Assembly (NCBI GenBank): GCA_029641185.1
Contig: JAPWGK010000001.1
Location: forward strand, 3,484,501 to 3,548,500
Source: Pseudofabraea citricarpa
Taxonomy: Eukaryota > Ascomycota > Leotiomycetes > Helotiales > Dermateaceae
Reading direction: 5' to 3'
Length of the DNA stretch: 64,000 nucleotides
Part shown: in pieces, positions 24,133-36,869 of the stretch
Layout of the letters: each line of letters opens with the position of its first letter
Position numbering within the stretch: position 1 is the first letter of the stretch
Notes under the pieces: model-generated
Seen by the model: only the letters and a program-made list of their open reading frames with translations
The model's database searches: none
What the model was told of the DNA's origin: nothing
Translations under genes and position numbers: made by a program

Positions 24133-24886
24133 CTTGAACGATCGCGGTCAATCGTTTTCCCGGGTATAGTTAAAGCGGCGGGCAATTATAGATTAAGGCG
24201 GCGGTGTACTCGGTGGTTTTGAGTAGCTCGATCTCGATATCCTTATCTTATCGCGCTAGCTCAATCATATACACGTGACTACATCAAGGCCAAACACCAC
24301 AAATCACCTTATTGCGTTCAAACTGAAATTCGCAGCCTCCGACTCCAGAGTTTATTAAGGCTAAAAACCATCATCCAAAAGATCCATTCCATCCATTATA
24401 GCTCAAAATTTAAATCCATCAGAGCAAGAGACAGAGACTACCTGTCTTGAGTAATCTACATACAACACACATTATCACTCACTCACTCACAAATGCTCAA
24501 TCGTCTCATGGATAAAGTTCTAGACGGTAGAAAAGAAATTATACATTGGCAAAGCTAGCTTGCTATCTGCTACTAATTAATACCACATACAGACACACAC
24601 AAGATAATGATCCATCTCTAATAAGAGAGAGTAGAGTAAAGTAAGTAGTGAGTAGGTTACTTCGAACGAACGACCGCAAAGGGAACGAGGAAAAAACGCT
24701 CCAACACTTTTGCTTCCGAGTGGGGGGTGAGGGGCTCTAGAGATGCCCAATCCCATGCATGCATGCATGCTTGCACGCTATATGCCTACAACATGCCATC
24801 CAGCCCATTCCATTTATTTCCCAAGCCCGAACCCGAACGCCTTCGCAATGCATCAAAAATCAAACACGAAAAGAAAAGAGGATCCT
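24133..24886. other. intergenic: Arp8 promoter and ABC transporter 3' region
   Basis: Both neighbours are on the minus strand, so this 750-base stretch holds the 3' UTR of the ABC gene and the promoter of Arp8. Only short simple repeats are seen (TCAC units near 24476, ATGC units near 24756). Confidence 0.6.
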
Positions 24887-27800
24887 CTAGTTCTTTCCAA
24901 GACTCTGGAGGTTCACCAGCTCCGAGTATCTTCCACCGTGCTTCATGAGCGTTGAATGGTCGCCGTGCTCAACGATCCGGCCTTGGTCGAAAACATAGAT
25001 GATATCCGCCTTTTGGATCGTGCTCAGGCGATGAGCAACGGCAATAGTGGTCCTTCCCTTGGCGGCTTTGTCTAGTGCTGCTTGTACGACGTGCTCGGAC
25101 TCAGAATCCAACGCGCTGGTAGCTTCGTCCAACAACAAGATCTTAGGGTCACGTAACAGCGCTCTGGCGATTGCGATACGTTGCTTTTGTCCTCCAGACA
25201 ACATGCTTCCCTTGCTTCCTACAACGGTAGAGAATCCATCTGGGAGTGACATAATGAAGTCATAGATATTAGCTTCTCTGCAAGCAAACTCGATCTGCTC
25301 ATCAGTGACGTCTCCGCGATCAGCACCAAGAAGTACGTTTTCTCGAACGGTACCTTGGTAAAGCGTAGGTTCCTGACTGACAAGTGCGATGAAAGATCGG
25401 TAGTCGTTCAAGTTCAGGTTGCTAATTTCTTTGCCATCAACGTAGATACCTCCGACGAGAGGGTCATAGAATCGTTCTAGGAGGGCGATAGTGGTACTCT
25501 TTCCACAACCAGAAGCACCAACCAGAGCGATATACTGTCCAGGCTTAACAATAAGATCAAGCCCACGTAGTACGGGCTGTTCTGGGCGAGTTGGGTAACG
25601 GAAGTGCACATCGCGGAATTCAACTGTGCCCTCAACCTTCTCCAATCGCTCGCCATCTGTAGACCAGCTATCAATGCGTGGTTTGCGATCAAACAATATC
25701 TTCATCTCTGCTGCTGCATGCTTGGCCTTGCCCATGTCCGCTATATAAACGTTAGTATCCCATTTAGTGGAGAGAATTAAATGTACTTACGTGCAAACGA
25801 GAAGATTGTTCCAGCAGACTGAGCACCGAAAATGACAGACATAAAGCAAACGAAGAACTGGAACATGGTGTATTCGCCATCAGCGATGCGAAGGGAACCA
25901 TACCTAATTTCGAGTTAGTCATAATCGAGGGCAGCGAATTTCTATTCACTTACCAGAAACCAAGAGCAATACAAAGGAACATGAGAGATTGCGACGCGGC
26001 ATACAAGAGCGAGGAAGTGAGAACTGATCTCAAACTCTTTTTAGCCTGAATTGCCAATGAAAGCTGGTAATTCTGAAGCACATCCTTCTCTCTAGTGAGT
26101 GAAGCGACTGTGCGAATAGCGCTAGTCGCCTCGCAGGCATAACTGGCACTCTTTTCGTAAGCCTTCTTGGCGTTTTGTTGAAACCTTGCTAACATCCAGA
26201 AACGGTAGAATCCACAACCCAAGAGAATCGGGATGGTTGCGGTGCATACGAGTGCAAGTTTCCAAGCGATGGCTACGGATAAAACTATGGCCACGATAAG
26301 TGTAGTCAGAACGCTAATCAGCGTTCCTAGGGTGACACCAGATAGACCAGCAACATGGGTAGTTTCAGTGCTGAGGAACGACGTAAGAGCACCTGCAGTG
26401 TTTTCTTCCTTGTCAAAAAACTCAATATCCTGGCGAAGCATAGTCCGGAAAGCCCGATCACGGACACGGTGTATCAACCTCTCCGAGCAAAAGGCAAAAG
26501 CAACACCTTGACCGCAGTACGCGATGAATTGAACAAAGGCGAGCATAAGATACATCAGAGACCAGAAGTTAACATCATGGCGGATGATTGCAGACTCTGT
26601 CAAAGGCCGAGAAAGTGAAGTGATCTGTTTTGCGAAGAATATGGCCTGAACAGGATTTCCGGCACCACAGATAGTAGAGAAGAAAAGACCAAGCAACATC
26701 CAATGAACCTCGGTCTTGTTGAAAGAGGCGATCAATTTAATCAGTGTCCAGAGTGATGCTTCCTGCTCGATTTCCGATTGTCTCTTAGCTAGAGCTACTG
26801 ATGATTGTGACTTCTCAGATTGGGTTCGGTGCAATTTTTCTTTGATATTTTTGTCATCTGGATCCTCTTGATATTCTTGGGATTTACCAGTCATCTGGCG
26901 TACGAGTTGATCATCTTTAGCATCGATAGCCTCTTGCTCCTCGGCTGAGAGTTCCTTGGCAGCCGCGATCTTTTGAGCTTCAACAAGGTTATAATAGGCG
27001 GTCTGCTTTGAAAGAAGCTGTGTATGGGTTCCTTGTTCAATGATTCGACCTTGCTGCATGACAACAATGTTATCAGCATCTTTGATAGTAGAAAGTCTGT
27101 GGGCGATGAGAATGGTGGTTCGTCCAGCCGATGCAACCTCAAGCGCTGCCTGCACAACTCCCTCGGATTTGGTGTCTAGAGCAGATGTCGCTTCATCCAA
27201 GAGAAGGATTTTTGGGTCGCTAACAACCGCGCGCGCAATGGCAATACGCTGCTTCTGACCTCCTGATAGTAAGAAACCTCTTTCTCCAACATTAGTCTCG
27301 TAACCTTCGGGTAGAGCAGTGATGAAATCATGAGCATTTGCCATCTTAGAAGCCTCGATAATAAGTTCTTTTTGACGGTCCTCGCCTTCGTTCTCAAAAC
27401 GTGTACCAATGAGTCCATGTCGGATATTCTCGAAAATAGTAGTACCAAAAAGTGTAGGTTCTTGGCTAACTAGTGAAATTTGCTGTCGCAACCAACGCAG
27501 ATTTAAAGTGCTGACATCATGGCCATCGAGGAACACCTGGCCACCAACTGGGTCGTAAAAGCGTTCGACCAAGCCCACGATAGTACTCTTCCCTGATCCA
27601 GATGCACCAACGAGAGCGGTCTGCTTACCAGCAGGGATTATAAGGCTAACATCGTCCATTACTGTGACCTCTGGTCTAGAAGGATAAATGTGCTTAATGT
27701 TCTTCAGTTCAACAGTACCATCTACATTCTCAAGCTTGATTCCTTCTTCGGAGTCAGGATTCAATGGGGAGACACGATCAATGGTATTGAAGATCTTGGC

Positions 27801-29067
27801 AGCGGCCGAGATAGCTGTTGTGAAAGCCTGCATGTTGGGTGCAACATTACCCAAAGAAAATGCACCGATCATGATACCTAGATTGTTTTGTTAGGCATTG
27901 GGCTGAATTGAAGGGATTGAAGAACTTACTCATGAGAATAGTGAGAATTGAGGAGAGTCCAATTTCACGACTGACTAAAAATCGGCTTCCCATCCAGAAG
28001 GCAAGTCCATAGTTGAGATAGATGATTAAGAACATCATGCCAATCATAATAGCCAAGACAAACTTCTGCTTGGCTCCCCATTTCTCTGCCTCGGTTAAAT
28101 GTTTGTTGTACTGTCGAGCAAGCTTGTCCTGGGTTCCGAAAGCAACTGCATTTCTAATTGACGAGATGACTTCTTCCGCAACTGTTCCTCCGGAGGCGTA
28201 AGATCCAAGAGATGCCTTGCTGAATTTGACAACGAAAGACGAACCGAAGCCTAGTGAGCTGACAATAGCGACCACCGTGGAACTTAAAATTAGGGTAAGT
28301 TTCCATGATTTAATGAAACCAATGACGAAGGCTGTTATAAAGGTTGCCACCGCATTTAGTGTTAACCCTATTTTCTCCGAAATCCCATCTTGTACCAAAT
28401 TTGTATCGGCCGTTATTCTGGTTGTGATCTCTCCAGCGCCCAGTTTGTCGAAATAGCCAATGTTCTGCCTCAAACAAGCTTCTAGATAATGTTCGCGAAT
28501 TTTGCCACTGATGTGCTCTCCAGTATAGATGAAACCGACGGTGGAGACATAAATTGTTACGAATTCTGCGATACCGAGGTAGACGAAGTACAGAACCATG
28601 GTTGTAATGTCGTCTTCGAACTCTCCTCTGGTAGAAGTTCCCAGGACCAAGTAGTCTTGGAAAGTGCCAGCCAATTGACCAAAGACCACAGTCATGAGCG
28701 GCATGGCCGCGCCTGCAGCAATGGAACATATCCCACTCACTATCATGATGAGGATGTCGTTTGTCGTCGAATACCGGTATAGAGCCTTCCACCCTACGGG
28801 CGTTGTGGGTGTGTCGACTTGTCTCTTCAGGATTGCGGCCTCATGAGCTGGCAAGTGGGAATAAACGTCCTCCTCCTCGTCTTTGACGGTTACCGGCACC
28901 ACTTTTGAGTCCAGGCGCGCAAGAGTTCCTTCGTCAGATTGCGCATTGCTAATGGCATTGGCGGTTTTCTCTTTGCTTGTGGACTCGTGGCCATCGGTAG
29001 AATTGCCGTGGGAGGAAGAATGAGAACTCGAGGTGCCCTTGGGCTTTTCTGAAAGATCGCCAGCCAT
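24887..29067 (-). CDS. Full-length ABCB multidrug exporter (Pmd1/leptomycin-resistance type)
   Basis: Minus-strand exons 29067-27930, 27877-25954, 25903-25791 and 25740-24887 join through 50-52 nt introns (GTAAGT donors, TAG acceptors) into 1342 residues, the normal length for fungal P-glycoprotein-like pumps. Order is TMD1-NBD1-TMD2-NBD2. NBD1 has Walker A GASGSGKST (470-478), signature LSGGQKQR (583-) and Walker B LLLDEATSALD (~604-). NBD2 has Walker A GASGCGKST (1133-1141), signature LSGGQKQR and its own LLLDEATSALD. Both NBDs look catalytically complete. The start at 29067 is the first ATG in frame. The N-terminus is Ser/Lys-rich and cytosolic. By family it exports hydrophobic compounds, including antifungals, at the plasma membrane. 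The substrate cannot be told from sequence. Confidence 0.95.
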
Positions 29068-32000
29068 GTTCGGCGGCCTCTTTGCGCTTCTGCTTCTGCG
29101 CTTTGGAGGAGGGGTTTTTCGTGCGCCTGCGTACTTGGAGGGGAATTGAACCAAATCTGCACAGCTGCGCCGAGTACAAAGGAGTGCGGTAATGGACTGC
29201 GTCTACTGCTAGTATGTGAATGGTCTTTCTCGTGAGGTGGTGGCGATTCGTCAAGAGACGTGGTGGGGAAAACAACGTTTGGAAGGATCAGCAATTATAA
29301 GGAATGAAGAACACAGTCGACACAGCACAGCAAGCAAGCAAGCAGGCAGAAGAAAAGGACAGCTGCGATGCTTATCTACCCCATGATTCACACCGACCAG
29401 ACTTATGAAGACAACCCGGAAGGAGATGGAGCCGATGGGCAATTGTATTGACGGAGGCGTGCACCTCGGCTGCAGAGCGCTTTGTTTGGCTGTTTCCTGT
29501 CAAAGTGGTATCGCTACGAATGCGAGAAGTGGAAGTGGGAAGTGGCACACGATTATAACTGGGGCACATATTACCACCATCAGCGTCTGCGTCGTCTGCG
29601 TCTGCTTATCTCCCCGTCTTACTCTCTGACGCTCTCTCTCTCTCTCTCTGCTCCCCGCGACTCCTGCATCATTATCGTGGAGAGCTGGAAACATCCAGTC
29701 GGACTATCATCACCACCGTCTCGGAGACTTACAGAAACAGTTGACTGACAGTGATGGGGGGGGACGCCTCGCAACAAAATACATCCGGTGTTTTGTATGG
29801 CCATGTCTTGAAGGCACGTTCATTTCATCGTCAGCAACATCGGATGAGGGCGCACAGTATACTGTAGTAAGTAAGTCAGCCATCCGTCGCCGAGATGACT
29901 ACGTACCGTAGTGTTACCGCACTGTAGCCATTCCCAAGGAGATTCACATATACAGTAGCGGAGTGGACGCGTAGGCTGCGGAAGTCTAGCCTGTAGACCG
30001 GACGACCAGCATAAAAGCATGACTCTGGTACCAGTCCAGTGCAGCTCCTCGCAAAGTCTCAGCTTTAAGGTTTACTTTCAGGGATCTCCTGCACATGACA
30101 GGCATAATGGCGCCCACATACCAGATCTTCAGATGGATTATGGAATTATGGAACCATCATCGAGCAGAGCGAAAGAAATGCTTAATCTCCTCGTTTTCGT
30201 TTGTGAGTCAGCAAGTGGTCAAGAATGGCTTGTCGATTGCCTTGTTTGGCTTGTCTTGATGACCTTCCCCTCTGAGTCAATCCAACAAATGGCTGGCTGT
30301 ATCCAAAGTCGAAGTGCAATTATTCCCTTACTCCCACGAGCCCACGTCCTCGTCAAGGTAAATCGTCCCAAGTCTGCGTCGATAACTGTGGCATCCCTAA
30401 GAAAAGCTACATCGCAAACGACGGCCGCCTCATACGGGCCGCAGAACAAAGTTAGAATTTCACACACAAAGGCGAATGGCTGTGGAGATCACGGAAACCT
30501 TACCGAAATGTACACCGAGATCCATCCTTAGTCCGCAGTCATATGGAGTATGGCTGCAGCTGGAGCCGGGAAGAATCATAACACGTTGGCTATTTTACGA
30601 GGTACGACCACACGAATCTCAGATGATGGATCGACGTCAGGGAGTTAATACGAAATACGGCCGCTTGCTATTGGAGGATTTAAGCCCAAGTCCGCACGGA
30701 TTTCGGGGTCCTTGCTAACCACCGAGGCACGTGACAATAAACGCCCAAGATCAGATCTTCCACTCACACGTCTCCAAAGTTCAAACATGTAACCCCTCCC
30801 CCTCCTGTTGGACTTGGGTTGGCTTGGGTTGGCTTGGGTTGGGACGACTTCAAGACACTCGAGACAAGAGCATGCGACCAGCGAGCGAGGTTCATCTAAT
30901 GCACACGGCCATCTTGAACAATCTGTCCCCCAGACCCCAGCGCCATGCCGGCACTTTTTGCTTGAGCCATGGAGTCCAGTAACAGAATCGCAAGTCTCAC
31001 GGACTCGGTCTTTCTCCCTCGTCACTACTGAAAACTATCTATTCTCTGACCGAGAAAACATGCAGGAGTCTAGCGTTTCCTCGCATAGAATACGAGCACG
31101 ATCCAGAATCATAGGTAGACTACTCGACACTCTACAAAGTTGTGGAGGTTTGCTAAAGACTCGTGTCATGACAACGCGGTGAGTCTCGCTCTTCGGATAT
31201 CTCTCCACGGTCACAGATGGTTCAGGATGTTATCAAGGAAACGATCCCCTCAATCACTTCACCCACCTCATTGGGTTTCGAGGCAACACCAAAATTGGGA
31301 TATCCTCCTCTTTTCTTCTCAATCTGTGCACCTGACATGATTTACTCTTCCGTTGGTCATCTTGCAGCACTCCCGAGGCTCTCTACTCTGCCTTTGGCCA
31401 GGCTTCAGCTTGTATGGGAGCTCGCCTGGACTTCGTCAGTCTTCTATCTCCTTCGCCGGGCTCTCCAAGCACTGTAGACGAGCACTCTACTCTACCATCT
31501 GCTAGATTGGGATCGCTTAGCCACATGCCGTCGTGCTCCTCTACCAGATGAAAACTAAGAGCCAAGTTCAAGTGAGGCATCTTCTTGATAATGCACCCAG
31601 CATACTTCGGTAGGTTCTCCCAACCTGGTAACTTTGAGTGTTCTGTCGGTTAAGTTGTTTCTTTAGTGAAACTGACTACCGGTACCCATGTGTTTGTTTC
31701 ATTCATCGCTTGCTGTCGCGTCATGCCTTGTCTTGCTGATTGGTACCAACAGAAGTCATACCTCGCTAATGACAGCTACACTACTGTACTTTACAGTAGT
31801 ATGGTTCCTTTCCGAAGAGCACCTTGCTCTTTCAGACCCGCTTAATCATGTATAAGATACGTCTTAAGGCTGCCCTCGATCGCACCAATGGGGATAACGA
31901 GACCTGCTTCTCGGGCAGTATATTGAACGGCTCATCGAAAGTTATCGCCCAAACGTCCAGCTCAACACTATTCCGCGAGAGTCTGGGAAAACATGTAGCC

Positions 32001-33051
32001 CAGTGCTCCTGTTATCTGAGGTATCTTGTCATTAAAAATCGCGACCGCAAACCCAAACTGTCCTGGATGCGAGACAGTTTCCCAGTGCTAGCGAGCCATT
32101 TCTTAGTACAGTTGACTCGAGTCAGGTTACTCGATCGAACGTGTAGATGAAAAGTCCGATGACAAAGTACCAATTTGAGCAGCAACTTAACCAATTATAT
32201 CATAAGATTGTGCTCTGCTTATGGCCGGCCTCCGCGGCTGCCGAGTATGAGACCCGTCGGACAGTTCAATCTTCAACTGTGCGGTGGCCGTCCAGGCCGA
32301 TTTGCCATAAGGTATCTACTGAGTGAGGTGCCGATGGTGGATGTACTCAGCACATTCTCGTCGAGCGGAAAGTCGTCAGGGATCATAGGTGACCACAGTG
32401 AGCAGATTATAGGTAAACTGCCCGTAATCAAACTACCTGGAGAGACTTGTGTAACCCAGCAATTGACTTAGGTATAAGCCAAAAAGCTATGGAAGTCTAG
32501 ATCCTGGAGATACTGTAAGAAATAGCATCGTGGGAGATGATGGATATTTGTGTACATGGTAGGGCGGGAGGTGGATGAACATGGGTGTGGTTAGAATAAT
32601 GAACCCAGCAAACGAGTACCAAGAAATATTATTAGATACCCTGAAAGCTGGGGGTTTCAATAAAAGAGTAGCATTAAATCAGCAGAGTTTCTAGAAATGC
32701 TTGTATGGTACTACAAGGCTTAGCTATTCCAACGTCAACCTTATGAAAAATTCAGAAAGTAAGTCAAAATACAAGCAAAGGTTAATAGCCATGTCATGTG
32801 ACGTGGCGGGGAATTTCGAACCCAAATATGATGCTCAGTCACACCAAGAATCTTTCCACACCTTGTTAATAGGAGCGCATTGTCAAAACAGAACTCGTGG
32901 GAGGGTGCATTAGCAGAGGAGAAAGAACCAATGCTCTCCTGGACTTTGTCAACATTATTCGAACCGTTCACGCAGGCTTTGCCATAACCTCAGATGTCAG
33001 CACCTGAGCACCCCTCCCTCCACGATAGACGTACTTGTACCCAATTACAGC
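29068..33051. other. 4-kb intergenic region between divergent ABC and zinc-finger genes
   Basis: The flanking genes diverge, so both promoters must lie here. No gene is supported. The longest plus frame (30019-30531) and those at 31824 and 32175 lack motifs and a convincing splice partner. A TTGGGTTGGC triplet repeat (30814-30840) and TACTGTA-like motifs (29862, 29950, 31785) are present. Confidence 0.5.
30814..30840. repeat. TTGGGTTGGC decamer repeat
   Basis: Nearly three tandem copies, giving spaced GGG/GG runs on the plus strand. Confidence 0.8.
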
Positions 33052-35598
33052 ATGCCGGATCAACATCAGAGCGAGGATCGAAACTATGACGAAGACGAAG
33101 ATGTCAGTATACCTGGAAGAGCTACAAAGTCATTACCCTGCCGCTATTGCTCGAAATATTTCAGACGACTCGAGCACGTCCAGCGGCATGAGAGAACACA
33201 TACAAAGGAGAAACCTTTTGCATGTTCATGTGGGAAGGCCTTTGCGCGGCGTGATCTTTATGTCCGACATGCAAAGATAGCACATAGTGGTGAGCCAATA
33301 AAAGATACCCACAAAATACAGAAATCAGCTACATCAAATCAGCCGACTATGGTAGCTCAGCAGCAAGGCAATTCATCCTACAGTGGCATGTTTTACCAAA
33401 ATGGTTCAACGAGTCAAGAAAGCAATCCGTATCTCGAGCTGCCCGCCTCAGAGAATATTTGGGATGTTGATATGCACATTGAAACTGACGTGCCTATGCC
33501 GTTTACCTTTCCTGCAATACAACCCCATGAAGGCCAAGTACCGAAGCTACTCACTACTGTTGATATAGCATTTGAGCGGCCAACTAGAGACAACAATTTG
33601 ACCCAAAGCAGTAGTAACACCACTGCCAGCCAGCGATATGAAGCTTTCAATCAAGATACGCTTGTGCATCCCACTTCCTTTGGGGACTCTGGCGAGCATG
33701 CCTTGGAAGACTATACTGGGTTTTTAGACCATTTCGATTCTTCAAGAGACTTTCTACCTTCGGTTGGCCAGATGGATAACTGTTTACAAGGCTTAAATCA
33801 CGAAGAACGCCTTTCCTCACGCACTGAGGACATGTCTGACGGAATATTTGGAGACCTCGAAAGTTTCCCACATCTTAAAACTGGCTCGTCAAATATGGAA
33901 AATGAAGTCAATGGCCTTGAGCATTTGCAAGCAAATGATACAACGGATAGCCTTCCTCCTTGGCCTCCGTGGAAGATATCTAGTCAAGATTACCATTCTA
34001 TTCAAGCAAATCTGAGCACCTTCTTACCCGTTCTGGGAGACAAATTCAAGTTACCTTCTCGGCATGCCCTGATTCGGTTCTTTGAAGGATTTATTACCGG
34101 CTTTGATACACACTTCCCTTTCGTGCATCTGCCTACATTTTCTCCAAGGACATGTGCTCCTGAACTCTTGCTTGCCATGGCCGCAATCGGTGCTCAATAT
34201 AGATTTGAAGCTTCAGTTGGCATTTCTCTCTGGCATGCAAGCAGAGCTTTATGCCAAGAGAGGATAAAGGAACGCCAAAACAACGAACAATCAGCATTTG
34301 AGAATGATGACCAGGAGAGAGGAGTGTCGTCCTCGCCCAATGAGGTCTCATCGACGCCTGACTTGTCACCATCCTTTCAGAACTCTAATAAATCTCCAGA
34401 ATATATTCTACAACGAACTCGATTACAGACTATACAGGCGCTACTTATTCTTTCAGCTATGTGTGCATGGGGTACACGACCACTGTTAAAAAATGGCGCT
34501 GCTCTTCAAAGCCAAGTAGCATCACTCATCCGCGAGGAAGATCTGCTCAATGAGGTCTCGACAACGGATAGTTCAACTTGGCTGGAAGCTATAAGCGCCG
34601 AAGAAAGAAGGCGGACAGTTCTTATTGCATACTGCTTTTTTAACTTGCAAATGATTGCATACAATGCTCCTCCCTTAATCCTCACGTCCGAGGTCAATCT
34701 AAAACTCCCACTTACTGAACAGGAATGGGGCGCGCGAGATCTTCCTAAATGGCAGCTTATACGCCAAAGACGGCAGCAAGACGAGCACCTAATCCAAACT
34801 AGGTACAAGGAACTGTTCTCCTTCGACTCAATTTCACCAAAAGTTGCAAAGATATCTTCTCTCGGACACCATGTACTCATCCACGCTGTTATCCAGAAAG
34901 TCTTCATTATCAGTCAAACAGGGTATACTCGAGATGGAACATTACGCCCTGATGACCTCGATTGTCTTGTTCACGGCTTGAAGCGTTGGCAGATTGGGTG
35001 GGAAGCGGCCATCGAGGCCGAGACATGTTCTGAAAAACAAGACGGGCCTATTGGCATTGATTCTATGGCTTTGTTGCGACTTTCATACACCAGGCTTCAC
35101 AGCAATATTGGTCCTTGTCGTGAGCTCGAGACTCGTGAGCCGCTACGCATCATCAGTGCCTTCAAAAGATGTCCAACTCTAGTTCGGAGTCCTCGTCTTG
35201 GCCAGGCCGTTATACAAGCTGCGCGTACTCTTTCCGTTCCTATTAGAATCGGCGTCGACTTTGTCGCACGCACGCAGACCTTTTCTTGGAGCATCCTCCA
35301 CTCTTTGTGTAATCTTGAATCTGCATTATTCTTAAACAAATGGCTCGAAAGTTTAACAAGTACAATGGAGGGATGTCCAATAACGGCGGACGAGGACAAA
35401 CTACTTGTTGCACTTGAGCAATTGTTGAATGAGACAGAATATGCACCCAGTGGCACAACCGATACAGAATGTAGACTTCGTCAACTTTCCAAGGCAGTCC
35501 TGACGCTATGGGCACAAGCTTTCAAGGGGACACATGTTTTTCCCTTGGCAAGCTTGATCGGGTCGAGCTTGGAAGCTTACGCTGCAGAACTAGATTAA
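33052..35598 (+). CDS. C2H2 zinc-finger transcription factor with fungal-specific (Fungal_trans) domain
   Basis: Single exon, 848 residues. Two N-terminal fingers are seen: C30-x2-C33-x12-H46-x3-H50, then C58-x1-C60-x12-H73-x4-H78, the CxCG form standard for the second finger of this fungal class. A TKEKPF linker joins them. Residues ~90-310 are Ser/Gln/Asn-rich. From about 325 on, the segment around FFEGFITGFDTHFPFVHLPTF and LLLAMAAIGAQYRFE matches the start of the Fungal_trans (PF04082) helical domain, running toward ~700. By family it is a nuclear sequence-specific regulator, often of carbon or secondary metabolism. It converges on the alcohol dehydrogenase gene 135 bases away and diverges from the ABC pump, but a regulatory link to either is only inference. 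Confidence 0.92.
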   Translation: MPDQHQSEDRNYDEDEDVSIPGRATKSLPCRYCSKYFRRLEHVQRHERTHTKEKPFACSCGKAFARRDLYVRHAKIAHSGEPIKDTHKIQKSATSNQPTMVAQQQGNSSYSGMFYQNGSTSQESNPYLELPASENIWDVDMHIETDVPMPFTFPAIQPHEGQVPKLLTTVDIAFERPTRDNNLTQSSSNTTASQRYEAFNQDTLVHPTSFGDSGEHALEDYTGFLDHFDSSRDFLPSVGQMDNCLQGLNHEERLSSRTEDMSDGIFGDLESFPHLKTGSSNMENEVNGLEHLQANDTTDSLPPWPPWKISSQDYHSIQANLSTFLPVLGDKFKLPSRHALIRFFEGFITGFDTHFPFVHLPTFSPRTCAPELLLAMAAIGAQYRFEASVGISLWHASRALCQERIKERQNNEQSAFENDDQERGVSSSPNEVSSTPDLSPSFQNSNKSPEYILQRTRLQTIQALLILSAMCAWGTRPLLKNGAALQSQVASLIREEDLLNEVSTTDSSTWLEAISAEERRRTVLIAYCFFNLQMIAYNAPPLILTSEVNLKLPLTEQEWGARDLPKWQLIRQRRQQDEHLIQTRYKELFSFDSISPKVAKISSLGHHVLIHAVIQKVFIISQTGYTRDGTLRPDDLDCLVHGLKRWQIGWEAAIEAETCSEKQDGPIGIDSMALLRLSYTRLHSNIGPCRELETREPLRIISAFKRCPTLVRSPRLGQAVIQAARTLSVPIRIGVDFVARTQTFSWSILHSLCNLESALFLNKWLESLTSTMEGCPITADEDKLLVALEQLLNETEYAPSGTTDTECRLRQLSKAVLTLWAQAFKGTHVFPLASLIGSSLEAYAAELD

Positions 35599-35733
35599 GT
35601 ATAACGCTGTTCTAATGATTGCTCTTGTGCGGTTTGTTTTTATCCATCTAGCTACTCGTGGTCTGTGTCATAACTGCTGAACCGTACAAGTAGAGGTAAC
35701 GTCTAAGTTTAAGCTTGCTGACATCCCATCTTA

Positions 35734-36869
35734 TCACATTTCTATCAAAATCTTCACAGCTCCACTATTTGCACTGTCACAGAAGGTATCGTACGCATTT
35801 TCGATTTCATAGAAAGCGAATTCTGATTTATGGTTAGCCAGTAGAACTGAAGCAAAAGAAATACTGACTATGGGTAAACATGGCTACAGGATCCTTCATT
35901 TTGCGCAACATAAGCATTTTCAAGAGCATTGGCGTGGTAACAGCATCATTGAGCTGGGTTGTAAGTGCTGATAGTCGTTATTAGAACCGCAGATTGGAGT
36001 CGAGCTTGTCACCTACATATATTTAAACCCCATAACCTGTCTAGATGGATATCTGCCTTCGAACTATGCACTCCAACATTGGCGATGGTCCCCCCGACCG
36101 CAACTAGCATTTGAGCCAAATTTATTGTCGATGGAAAACCAACAGCCTCTATGACGGTGTCACAACCCTTGCCTCCAGTTAATGATTTCACGACTGCCTC
36201 TGCGTCTTCTATTGTTGAATCGATTATGTGATCCGCTCCAAGTTCTTGCGCAACTCTCAGCCGTCTTTTGTCAAGGTCAATAGCTATTATCATAGCAGGG
36301 GAGTACAGCTGCGCGGTGATCAATGCTGCGAGCCCGATAGGTCCCACACCGATTATTACAACTGAACATCCCGGATGTACATTCCCCCTCAAGACTCCAC
36401 ACTCGAAGCCCGAGGAGAACACATCGCTAAGCAGTACCATCGACCTGGGGTCCGCATCTGCTGGTAAGTGGTGCAAGGAGTTATCTGCAAAGGGCGTCCG
36501 AGTATATTCAGCTTGCAGGCCGTCGAGGGTATTTCCCAATTGCCATCCACCAGCAACGCAGTGTCCAGGCATCGACCTGCGACAGAATTCGCACGCCGAG
36601 CAGGAGGTGATACACGATACGATCACCCTATCTCCAACCTTGAAATTCTTGACATCGCTGCCAATCTGCTCAACAGATCCCAGACCTTCGTGTCCCAGGA
36701 TCCGTCCTACTTCGCTCGTTGGGTGGACGCCATCTCGAACGTGAACATCAGTTCCACAGATACTTGCATGACTGACCTTGATAATGGCATCTGTCGAGCA
36801 TTTCAGAACCGGCTTGGGGCGTTCGACGAGTTTCACGTTCCCTTTAGACGACCAGATAAGTGCTTTCAT
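35734..36869 (-). CDS. Zinc-dependent medium-chain alcohol dehydrogenase
   Basis: Minus-strand exons 36869-36017, 35967-35869 and 35822-35734 (introns 49 nt GTAGGT...ATCAG and 46 nt GTCAGT...ATCAG) give 346 residues, the usual MDR length. Catalytic-zinc motif SICGTDVH and GHEGLG, structural-zinc C-x2-C-x2-C-x7-C (CSACEFC...C), and the Rossmann GVGPIGLAA are all present; an Asp after the second strand (DLDKRR) suggests NAD over NADP. The WGLNI segment resembles the isopropanol/zinc-type ADH-like subgroup. The exact alcohol is unknown. I chose ATG 36869 (MKALIW) because family members start there; an in-frame ATG at 36968 would add 33 residues (total 379) without clear homology. Confidence 0.93.

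Noticed and set aside
30019..30531. 170-codon plus-strand open frame in the large divergent intergenic region
   Set aside because: No recognisable motif, no partner exon, average composition. It could be a lineage-specific gene, but I cannot support it.
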